NCBI GenBank assembly: GCA_033026295.1
Contig: CM065189.1
Coordinates: forward strand, 1,020,377-1,084,376
Direction: 5' to 3'
Length of the DNA stretch: 64,000 bases
DNA from: Channa striata
Lineage: Eukaryota; Chordata; Actinopteri; Anabantiformes; Channidae
Both the position numbers and the translations under genes were made by a program. Positions 47,501 through 59,500 of the stretch are shown one piece after another. The stretch's first letter is position 1; each line of letters begins with the position of its first letter. The notes beneath the pieces are model-generated. The model worked only from the letters and a program-made list of their open reading frames with translations, did no database searches and had not been told where the DNA came from.

Positions 47501-50500
47501 ACGGACACATCACAGTCACTTTCTGCAAGATGTCACAAACTTATCTTTTGTCATTACCCTCACAATTATTAATCAGAAGTGTCTAAGTGCACCAAGCAGC
47601 AGACCAGAAGGTGCCTAAGATTCATATAGGCTACAGTGTCTGCCAAACTGGGGTAGAACTTTAGCTCCATACAAACACATCTCAACCCTCTGCTCTGTCC
47701 TCTTAAGCATGACAGTTATGTCCGTGTCACACAGTGTCACAGTGGCCAAACAAATGTAAAGTGTTGCTTGTCTTTGACGTCGGTAAATGGCGGTCGGGCC
47801 GTCAAGCTACAGTAAGTGTGTCTCCAAACTGAGAGAGGAGCAGTGCAGTCGCTTTGTAATGCACTTAGTTCAATATTGATTCATCAAAATTGTGCCAAAA
47901 AACAACAACAACAACAAAAATCGTTTTATTGTGGCATAGCATTTCGACTGCAGTTTTTATCATACCTTTGGTGCGGCTGAAAAGCTCGGTCGGGTCAATG
48001 TGTGTTTCTCTAATTTACACTCGCCCGTCCTGCTAAATATCCTCTTCCTCAAACTGATGCAGTGAAAAGACAATTCGGAGAGGTCACTCATCAGCTGGAA
48101 TGACAGCTCAAAGAGAGCCCCAGGCTGCAGCACACACGCGTGTTTTAGTTTCAGTTGGTATTATAATATCTATTGGTAAAAACAAACCTTGTTTTTATGA
48201 AGTTAAATACACATGAATTTCTATGGTGCCCGCTTACATGGCGCTTCGAACCAAAGCACTTTACAATGTTGCTTCTCATTCACCGACCCACACACACACT
48301 CACAACACCAATGGTTCCCACATGGACCCTGTGGTCCGTGGATGACTGGCGACTTTTTCTTTGTCTCTTTTTTGTTTGAATTGAGTAGTCATTTTACGTA
48401 CATTTTTGTGATTTTTCTCTTACGTTTACAGTGTTTGGAACTGAAAACTTGGAAATTGGGTTGGGGGAGTTTGTTTGCGGCTAGAACGGGAGCTGGGGGC
48501 AAACTGTCTCTCTGTGTTGGCACTGAGAGACTCTGCAGATCTGTCCAGGGTGGACCCTGATTCCGAAATGGGACTAGTCACGGTTCCACGTTAGTTGGTA
48601 GATCAATGACCTGTCTAATCCTTGACTCCTCTGTATGTGTGGACCAGTCGTGTCCACATCTCACAGAGCACCATGGAGTGTCTTCATGGGGAGTTTGACA
48701 TAGAGCCAGGAAATGGAGGTGACCGGTGTGACTACCTGAGAGAGAGGGGCATCGAGACCTACTTGGTGGTTGTTCCTAAAGGGCCTGTGGGAAAGAATGG
48801 CATCAATGGTGTAGTGAGTAAAGCCTGTCACACAACCACACGGCAAATATTTGGATATTCAAATCTGTTACTTAGCGGTATTTGGCCAGCTGATGCAGGG
48901 GGGAGCCTGATACAATTTCATATGCAAAGTGGCTTGTGAAAAGTCGCGGCAAGCGCTAAAATTCACTTCAACATGTCAAATGGATCAAATAGCTCAACAA
49001 GCAAAGTTCTGTAGCCACTCGTCCCTTGTGGTTTGCTTGTCTCACCGTAGAAGCTGTCTGTGACCTCTTCCAATGGAAATTCCCCGCTGCTGATCAACAC
49101 TACTGAGTGCAACGGCAGTGTGAACACAGCCTGCACCACACCGGAGGAACCCGAAGAACTGGACACGAGGGTAACCGGGGACTCTGCAGCTCGATAAATT
49201 TGCTGTTTTACACAGTCACAACATAAAAATTTGATCTTCCAGCAGAATTTAGTGTGTTGACACACATTAAAGTAAGTCTAGGCAGAGCTTTTGCGTTCCA
49301 CTTGGGCCAGGTGTGATACAATAAATGACAGTTTCTGTTTAGTTTTAGTGAATTGCGGCAGTAGTTTAATCTCCTATTTTCACCTTAGTTTGACCCTAAG
49401 GTGAAAACTAACTACTTTTGTTTAGTTAGTTTGGTTTTAGTTCATTTTCATTTCAGTATGCCTCCTTTTAGTTAAGGATTAAAGAAGGAGTGTTCTGTAA
49501 ACAACAATTTATTAGTTTATTACATAGATCAGGGGTCTCAGACTCGCGGCCCGCGGGCCAATTGCGGCCCGCGAGCCGATAGTTTGTGTCCCCCACCTTA
49601 TTATTAAAGTTTAATGTTAGTGCGGCCCGCGAGTTTGTTATGAACGGCACGGAACGGAAATGACGTACATTGCGCAAATGACGTATATTGAGGAAATGAC
49701 GTATATTGAGGAAATGACGTTCTTTGTGCGTCGGCTAAACACTTGATTGAAACTTCAACGCGACAGCTTAAAGAAAGCTTAAAGAACTGTTAATACAGAC
49801 ATTTGAATACTAATTATTATAATTATTATAATTATTTTATTTACTTATTACTGATTGATTGATTGATTTTCTTATTAATTTCTTATTTATTTTCTTCTAA
49901 TTTGTTTATTTATTTTTTCATATTATTTTGTGTTAAAAATAAAAAATAAAGACATTTGAGAAGATTAAAATTATTTAAAAGTTTTTCTTGTGGAAACCTG
50001 ATGCGGCCCAGCCTCACCCCGCCTCTGCCTCCAGCGGCCCCCAAGTAAATTGAGTTTGAGACCCCTGACATAGATAATACCTTTGTTTCAGATTGGTAAA
50101 GCCTCTTATTAACCACAAGCTACACACTGTTGACTTGAAATAGTTCCACCACACAGGAGCACCGGTCAAGGTTTGTAGGTGGTAGCCACACAGGATTTTG
50201 TGGCCTTCCATAATCTTGAATGGAACAATCTGAAAAAAACAATGACTGTTTTCTAATTTGATTTTAGTTTTTTTTTTTAACAGCCATTAAGAGTTTAGTT
50301 TTGTTTTACCGTCTAGATGATCTTGTTTTCGGTGTCACAGTTTTGGCACACGAGGAAAGCTCACGGTTCTCCATTTATGTATTTTTTTTTCCTTTTGGGA
50401 CCTGAGGTGGTGAATCCATCTTTTCCAAACCCTCGGAGAAGACTGCGACTGCGAGACCTGGCTGAGAGGGTGATCGATGCTCAGGAGAACGAACAGGAGC

Positions 50501-53500
50501 TCAACAAACTGCTCAATGAGGCTCTGCTTGAGAGAGAGACAGTCCAGGCGTAAGTCAGACCTGTTAACCTACGGACGTTACAGGGGATCAGGACCTTCAC
50601 TAAACAACTTCCCTTGTTGTTGGTGACTCATTGGTAGACGCTGTGTCTCACACACAGAGCTCATTATTTTCACATCAACCTTCCACCATGTCTTTGCCTG
50701 TTTGACATTCTCCAAGCTTTTTGCTTCTTTTACTGAATCGCTGTCAACCACAAATCAAAAGCACTGGCTTTATGAAAAGATGATAACACCTGTGAAGAGT
50801 CTTTACCAAAGTTTCATGACAATATCAAATGACAACGAGTAGATCTGAGGTTGCCTAGAGAAATAATTGTGAAAGGCAATACAGTGAACATACAATGATG
50901 AGCCACAGCATTGGCACTGGTGGTCTTAATAATGTTATGAAGGACCAAAGTCAGCATGGTCACTCTTTTCTCACAAAGAAAAGTAATCAATAAACAAGGG
51001 TCAAAGTTCACTATTGGTAAAGGTGGAGCTGATTTGAATCACTTTATGTAACGACGCGTGGTTAAACCATGCAACAATGCAAAGCGGGGTGTTAGGGGAA
51101 ACAGTGGCAGGCAAAGGAACATTGTTCTACTGAAAAAGGATCACGTATATGATGCCAGCATTTACGATCTGATGTAACTACCGAGGTTCTTTTGTGTCTT
51201 CAGTCTGAAAGGGAAACACACCAACAGGCTCTCCCTGAGGTTTGTGGATCCAGACCTGGAGACACGTTACTCCGTGGAGAAGGAGAAGCAGAGCGGAGCT
51301 GCCTTCTGCTGCTCCTGTGTGGTTCTGCTATTCACTGCAGCTATGGAGGCACTTATAGACCCCAGGTCGGTCCACAGGACCAGCACCAATCTCAGTCCAT
51401 GTGTAACTTATCACAGAACTTAATTCAAAGTTGAGTGAAATATGTTTTCCATCAGCCAGATGAATCTGCAATTAAGGGTTTTGATAGAACTTGAATGTTG
51501 TGTTGTTGATAATGTTAAGGTGCAATTCTAGTCAACATGTGGTGAACATTGTAGCCCAAAAATCTTAGACTCGTTTATAAAAACAAAGTACAAAAGATCA
51601 GTGGTGCTGATTTTATCCGCTTGATGTACTGAATGGTGCTTCATCCACAATGACACGTCCGTCTTTATCAGTAAATTACATTTTTATTGAAATGTACGTT
51701 GTTTAATTCAGTTCTATGTATTTCGTGTCTTGCGGAACAGGCTGATTGCAAACTACATCACCTTCGCCATAGGAGAAGTCCTGCTGCTTATCCTGACAGT
51801 CTGCTCTCTGGCTGCCATCTTCCCCAGAGTGAGTAACAGCGCAGTTTTGTCCTTCTACACTTGAGTGTTTTGTGATGTTTTCACTCCCTGGTGGTACCAG
51901 GTACCAGAGGGTCTCAGCTTCCACAGATACTGTGACTAACAACCACTGTGTCCAGTTTGGGTCCAGCTCATAAGTTGATTAAATACCCGGAAACATCCTT
52001 ATAGAAATAATTAATTGTTTCTATAAATGTGAGCTGGAAGCATTGAAATTTACTCATTCTGTCCACTTCAAAACTCCACAATAGCTCATTGAATAGGAGT
52101 TTTTGTCTCATTGGTCCAAACTATAGGCAAAGAAGAGTCACACACTGGATTTGTAGTTGGAATTAATCTGTAGTGTTTCTGAAACCAAAAGTCGCTGTTG
52201 TGACTGTGTGCTGCTTGCTGGTGTCTAGTCATCACAGTGAATGAATCAGGTTTGTTTGACCTTAACTAATATCTGTGCATCCGTGCTCCAGCTTGTATAT
52301 TCTACAGCTGCACTGATGTCAGTTTCCTCACACAACATAAGCAAGCATCTCATCTTTCATTCGTGCGGATTGTACTTGCAGACATCCATGATACTGCAAA
52401 ATGAAGCTGCTGTTGTTATTTCACGTAACATACAGTATAGTGACATTTACCATTTCGTGAAATGGGAGTGTGTTGTGGCACACAGTGGTGCGTTTGACTC
52501 CATCTCATCATGGAAATTCAGATGTATTGACTACAGGCAGGCAAGCCAGCATTGACCACTGCTGTTACAGGCTCCACCGATTCCGTTCAGACAGCGACAC
52601 ACGCAGTGAGCCAGTCAATCACATGGACCTGCAGAAAGCAGGGTCACTGTAAACCACGCTGCAGGGAACTATAGTGCTGGTCAATAGTACATCAAATATC
52701 ACAGTCATAAGCCTGCAGGACCTTTTCCATGAACACAGCACGGCCCAGTGACTGCAGCGCACGTATATGTGTGTGACCATCTTCACTGTACATTGTCTCA
52801 GCCACAGAGCTGTTTCGTAGTTTCCAATTTAGCGTGTCAGAAAAATGGACTAATAGCATCAATAATGGCAGCATTCCAGTTAGGTGTCCACAGGGTGCAT
52901 GGCTCTGCTCCCTCTCCTACCTGTGCTTTTCATGTGGGTATGTCAAAGTGTTCGGACCGCTCTACTGACCTGCAGCTGGCAAACTCTGCGCTCTTAAATT
53001 CCCGTTTGTAATGGTACTTGTGTTAGGTCTTTCCCAAGAAGCTGGTGTCTTTCTCCACCTGGATCGACCACACCCGCTGGGCTCGTAACACTTGGGCGAT
53101 GGCAGCCATCTTCATCCTGACTATGGCCGACATCATAGATATGGTGAGCTGCCTTCTTAAAACTACGCCAAACTAGTTGTGACATTTGTGTGGAACATAC
53201 AATAAAGCACTCAGTGCACTCAGTTTTCAGAGAGCTGTTCTTTTGACCTGTTGGCCACAGGAAAAGCATAGCTAGGAAGCTGCAAATAAACCTGTCGAAC
53301 TTGACGTGATGATGTTGCTGAAGGACAGCAGAAATCATACGGTGCACTTAATACTGGAAATAACCACAATGAACTCATGTCTCTGCACTGTCTAGCTGAG
53401 TTGTTTGCCTCGAGTCCCAGACTCAAGCGGCACCACAGCGTCCCCCTACTCCTCCCCCTCTGCCTCCTCCTCCACCTGGTCCGGCCCGGACGGTTGCATA

Positions 53501-56500
53501 GACAACCCCAAATATTACAGCTACATCGCAGTTTTGGCTCTGATGGCTACCACCATGCTGGTTCAGGTCAGTCACATGGTTAAGCTCACGCTGATGTTGC
53601 TCATCATCGTGGCCACTGGCATTGTGAACATCTACAGCTGGAAGGACATCTTCGACCGCTACGATGCGGCCCGCTTCCAGGACTACAGGTGAGGCCGAGA
53701 AGAAGCCTGGGTCATCTGTGTAATGCAAAAATATCACACAACTGGTATTACAATGTGGATTTTTGCAGATCACACCTGGTGCCGTCCAAGTTTGCCATGA
53801 CAGTTATGATCTTCATTATGATGGTCAGCTTCTATTATTTCTCCCGACATGTAAGTCAGTGGCTGCTGTGTGTGCTTTAGCAGCAACTTGGTTCAGCAAA
53901 TTTTCTATTACAGTGATTTCTATTGTTGTCATAATATATCTACAAACCCGTTTCCAGAGAAGTGTAGACATTCTATACAATGTAAATAACAACAAAATAT
54001 TTTAAAACCAAATTTTCTTTGTAAATAGTTCAAAGTAAATATTTTTCAAAAGCTGAAACTGTGAAATGTGATTGTTTTTTGGAAAGATATCAGTCTATTT
54101 TGAATTTGATGTCAGCAACACTTAACGAAAGACAACAACAGGTTGCGCATTGCAAAAACCAGACAATCCAAGTCCTTGAAAGGTACACATTGGGCGTTTG
54201 CCACACTAAAATACGACCGTTCGGTTCCTTGAGAATAAAATTAATCATTTTAAAATGGAAGGAATTTGGGCATTTTAGCAACAGTTTGTCATATTGTTAA
54301 AACATCCACAGAATCTAGAAGAATCTCTGTACACAAGGAACAAGGCCTAAATTAGTAATGCGTGGTTGTGATCTGTGGGCCCAAGACAACAGCACCACAT
54401 TAAATGCAGACAGGCTTCTGTAGTGGACGTCGCTGATGATGTGGACAAACATCTTGTGCAGCTGACGTCTTAGTGAGAGACACTTTGCGTTCACAACTAA
54501 AGCAGCTAATCTCCTCAGTTACCACCTACGTAGTGTTTTTCAAAGAAAACTCAACGTGCCCCTTTCCAGACCTTTTTACAGACTTCTAACCGAGCAAGTA
54601 TTTTTCACACAAGTAATCCATTTCTCAACACTTGATGTTGTTGTCTTTGCACCCTTTACATAAAGAAGATGCCAATAAATAAAAATCTTTCACTTTTACA
54701 CACTATCCCACCTTTTCTGGAAATGGGCTTTGTATATAACACATATAACGTGATTCCCTCTGCTGCCTGAAGGTGGAGAAACTCGCTCGCACCCTGTTCC
54801 TGTGGAAAATTGAGGTCCATGAGCAGAAGGAGAAAGTGTATGAGATGAGGCGCTGGAATGAAGCGCTGGTGACCAACATGCTCCCTGAACATGTGGCTCG
54901 ACACTTCCTGGGCTCCAAGAAAAGGGACGAGGTAACATCCTGACATCCTGACTGCCGCCTGTATTAAAGAAGAAGTGCGGCACTCATTTCACAACCTTTG
55001 TTCCTCCATCATCCATTGGCGGTGTGCTTATGAGTTTGTTTTGGTCACAGCTGCCTCTCTTGAAGTCCAGTTGTAATAGGGCTGGGCAGCAGGGACAGAA
55101 AAGGATCTATTTTTATTATTATTTTGTAGAGGTCAACGAAATGTCAGCACTTTTATCAATACAGACTGGGATCCAGTGTTAAATTTGTCACTTTATTTTG
55201 AACTTGTCTTGTAGAGCTGGTCCAATTCTGTGTCACTTTAATCACTCACAAAACTCTACCTTTGAGTCTAGTTTTCATCAGTGACATTTTAAGACTCACC
55301 TGGTTTTTCTTGTGACTGGGAAACGCGTTTTAATCTATTTCAGTAACTGTAATTTTATAGTTAAAAGGTTTTTTAGCTGTGTGTCTCTTAGTAGTGACAT
55401 TGCAGGAAGAGCTGCACAAAGCAAACTGTGCGCAGTCAGTCTATTGTAGTCAATTGACTGACTGTGGTCAGCTTTAGTCAGATTCTGCTCACACTCATTG
55501 CCCCATGTTATGATTTCTCCTTTCTGGTGCTTACCCCTTTGTCCTTCTGTAAAAACCTGGTCCAGCTTGGGAAATCCGGAATGGACACTGGCCCTGTTGC
55601 ATATAATTGAGTGGAGTGACGCAGGCAGAGGGGCGCGGGTGTTTCAGGGTGTCATGGACAGTTTAAGAGATGAGCGAGTAGAATGAGTGTATTTTATCGA
55701 CCATGAGGATTTTTCATCACCTCCACAGATCTTCTGATTTCTTGCTGTTCCAGGAACTGTACAGTCAGTCCTACGATGAGATTGGAGTCATGTTTGCTTC
55801 AATCCCCAACTTCTCTGACTTCTACACAGAGGAGAGCATCAATAATGGAGGCATCGAGTGCTTACGGTTCCTCAACGAAATCATCTCAGACTTTGACAGT
55901 GTAAGCAGGTTTGCTCAGTTCTACTCCAATGCACAGCTACGTTGGCACAAAGGCAGCAATGCTATATATTAAATGCTTTGATTTGAAGGTAATTTAACAC
56001 ATTACGAGCTTTAGTGATAAGTGAGTGAGATTAACACCTGCCTATCATTTCCTTCTCACCAAGAAAGTAGCAGTTTGAAGTAATTCTAGGCTGCTTCACA
56101 CACATGCACCATTAGTGCACGTAAGCATAACTTCTCACCTGTGTCCATGCCAGCTGCTGGATGAGCCTCAGTTCCGGTGCATCACAAAAATCAAGACCAT
56201 CGGCAGCACCTATATGGCAGCGTCGGGTGTCACCCCAGATGTCAGCAACGGTTACACCTGCATAAAGGTCAGCATTGTCACAGGACGTCTCAAGGCCCAA
56301 GTGTGTGGAACTTGAAAATTCACTGCCGGTCTTTAATAATAGTAAAATATTGCGTATTAGTTTTTTACCAGTTGTGACAAAGGTGATGGTTTTGTCTGTC
56401 AGAAGGAGGAGCAGTCTGACAGAGAGCGCTGGCAGCACCTGGCAGATCTGGCAGACTTTGCTTTGGCCATGAAGGTCACACTCATGAACATCAACTACCA

Positions 56501-59500
56501 GTCATTCAACAACTTCATGCTGCGCATCGGTAAGTGCTAATTTCTCTGTCTGTGCGCTCTTGTACATCTGAGAAGAATCTTAACAATCCGTGCCAGGATC
56601 CTCTGTGGTGGGATGTCTATGAGTTCACAAGCAGAGGAGGCAGTGGTCGCTCATGCTGCTTGAAGGTGCCATAAACGCCACCGACCTTTTTTTTTTCCAG
56701 TTTGAGGTTATTGGGAAAGTGAAGAGAGTTAAATTCTCGCTAAAATGTGAGAAAATATACTTTGTTCATGCTGCAAACCTGTGATGAATGTCATTACGGA
56801 CACGTAAAGAGTCTGTGATGATACACTGGCTGCTCCCGCTATAAGTTAGTTCTGCAAACTTTTATAGAAAGTTTACATGTGATCACGAAGGAAGAGGGGT
56901 GTCAACTTTTTCCGCTTAAAAAGTGTTTTTATTTTCCCTTTAACCAGCTGTGTGAACCCACACTAACACAAAGAGCTGGAAAAGAAAAAGGTTTGGTGTG
57001 TGCTCTGTATTTAAGCTAATATTAAGGCGCACACTTTTATACAGCAGGTCCAATCATCAGTTCCCTGCAGTTTCTGTTCGGCGTCTGTGCTGCCTACAAA
57101 TACAGTCATCAACCTGAATGTCCAGCCTGAAAATCCAGCTTTTCATGCAGTGACAGTGGATTCACTTGTGCGTGTGTCACTGAAGACAATAAAAGTTGAA
57201 TAATGTCAAATTGACAAAGCTTGACTTACTTTTGTTGCTTTCCTGAGTGATTCACTGCATGCAGCCAGCATTCCGTGAACCCGGTCATTTCTCACGAGTG
57301 CCACTCTGACATCCACTGGGTGTGTCGCAGTACTCAAATTACATATTGCAGTTTTAAATAACACTTTTAATTTAACTGAGCTTTGAACTGCCTTTTGTGT
57401 CACTTTCAAATGAGTGGGAAACATTATTAAGCTGTGTTGTTTTTTTATGTTTACCTTTCCATTTTCATATGCATGTGGTATAGTTTTCCTTGTTCTAACA
57501 CTTTGCACTTTGGAATTGCTCCGTCACTGCAGGGTAATTCAAAACAAGTTTAACATTATTTCATTACATGGATCTGTAGTTAGTTAGTTAGTGCCTCTTC
57601 AGATTTCAGCTTCCAAACTGCTGAATCCAGCTTTGAAATGACTGAAACGAAAAATGGGCAAATGGATGCAGGCTGCAAAAATAAAGTACATGATTAACTG
57701 GGTCATCACAGGTAAAGTCTTCTTACACATCACGTGTGTCTCTCTCAGGTCTGAATAAGGGCGCGGTGTTAGCAGGAGTGATCGGTGCCCGGAAACCCCA
57801 CTATGATATCTGGGGCAACACTGTGAACGTGGCCAGTCGCATGGAGTCCACAGGGGTGATGGGCAACATCCAGGTACACAACTGATCCCCGCTGCATGCC
57901 TCTGCTTACAGGGACAAATCACAGTATACCACTCAGTAAGACAATTACGGCTTTTTGTAGTTTTCTAACTAACTTGTGTATGGTTCATTTATCACTGTGA
58001 GGAAAAATCGGCACGTTCTGAACAAGCAGATCAGTCAGATCCAATTATGATGCGCATGACTGCTGTGAGTCCCGTTAACTGATGAGGAGATATAGTACCA
58101 TCCACTATGATATGCAACACCAAAAGTAGTACAAACTGATTCATTTGTAGTGACCTTTAGAGTTTAACCTGCAAATAATGAGAGATAAAGTTTTCCCAGC
58201 AATTCGCGGTGCCTCTTCAGTCAGTCAGTCCTCACACATTGTCTTTCACACATTGTACCAACTTTCACAGGTTTCTAGTCTTTAACGGCTAAGGGCTGGA
58301 CAAGTGGGCTGTAACTGCGGGCAACACATTTAACAACTGTTCAGTATCAAATGGAAATTCTGGAGATGAACAAGCCTTACTCTGACAAGAAGCTAACGGG
58401 GGTAACTGCTACGGTAGACACCAGAGAAATGTTGGGTCCTTAAAACATCAAGAATACCAGAAGAACACCGAGTTTGACTTCTGATGTAGAGGAGATTGCA
58501 ACATTCTGTTGGAAGTCTGTCGAAAAAAGCCTGTTAGTGTTTTCAGTAAAGTTTAAGGGCTATTTGTGCCAATTATACTGTAGTTTCCTCTTTCAATTTA
58601 AATTTCAAACCTGGAAACCATGGAAGTATTTTTTTCAATTCAACTTTATTTATATGTCGCCAATTTACAATAAAGTCGTCTCAAGGCACTTTACACAATA
58701 AAGTCAAGACTACACAAACATGTAGAGAAAATCCAACAAATCCCCCTTGAGCAGCTATAGGCAACAGTGGAGAGGAAAAACTCCCTTTAACGGAAGAAAC
58801 CTCCAGCAGAACCAGGCTCAGGGTGGACGGTCATCTGCCTTGACCGGTTGGCCGAGTGGAAAACATTGGGCAGGATGGTAGGACCAGTAGCTGTGTACTG
58901 GAAGACACACAGCTCCTGAAGACAGGGACAGAGAGGAGGAAGCACAGCTACGGGAGAAAGAAGACACAGAGTTAATGTGATACAGCTGGTCCCCCAGCAG
59001 TCTGAGCCTATAGAAGCTGGACTAGAACCAACTATAAGCTTTATGAAAGAGGAAAGTTCAGCCTAGTCTTAAAAGTAGAGAGGGTGTCTGCTTCCCGAAT
59101 CTGGACTGGGAGCTGGTTCCACAGGAGAGGAGCTTGATAGCTAAAGGCTCTGCCTCCCATTCTGGGAACCACAAGTAGGCCTGCATTCTGAGACTGAAGT
59201 GGTCTATTAGGATGTTCTGGTACTAGGAGATCTTTTAGATATTATGGTTGACCATTTAAAGCTTTATAGGTAAGAAGAAGGGTTTTAAATTCTATTCTAC
59301 ATTTAATGGGAAGCGAATGGAGAGAAGCTAATGAAGGTGAAATATGATCTCTCTTACCAATCCCAGTCAGTAATCTTGCTGCAGCATTTTGGATTAATTG
59401 GAGGCTTTTTAGAGAGTTACTGGGGCAGCCTGAAAGTAGAGAACTACAGTAGTGCAATCTAGAAGTAACAAAGTTTTTCAGCATCGCTATGAGATAGGAG

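Larger units (their letters stand above)
49522..50075. mobile_element. Non-autonomous hAT element (538 bp) with 8-bp TSD
   Basis: The element is 49530-50067. It begins CAGGGGTCTCAGACTC and its other end, read inward, is CAGGGGTCTCAAACTC, one mismatch in 16. Both sides are flanked by the same 8-mer acatagat (49522-49529 and 50068-50075). TIR start CAGGGGT and 8-bp duplication define the hAT superfamily, Charlie-like. It has no transposase ORF. The interior has GCGGCCCGC blocks near the ends and an 18-bp tandem repeat. It lies in adcy3 intron 8. Confidence 0.93.

Noticed and set aside
53689..53768. Possible hidden exon encoding the missing adcy3 extracellular loop
   Set aside because: The intron is only 80 bases and reads through no sequence like the mammalian loop.
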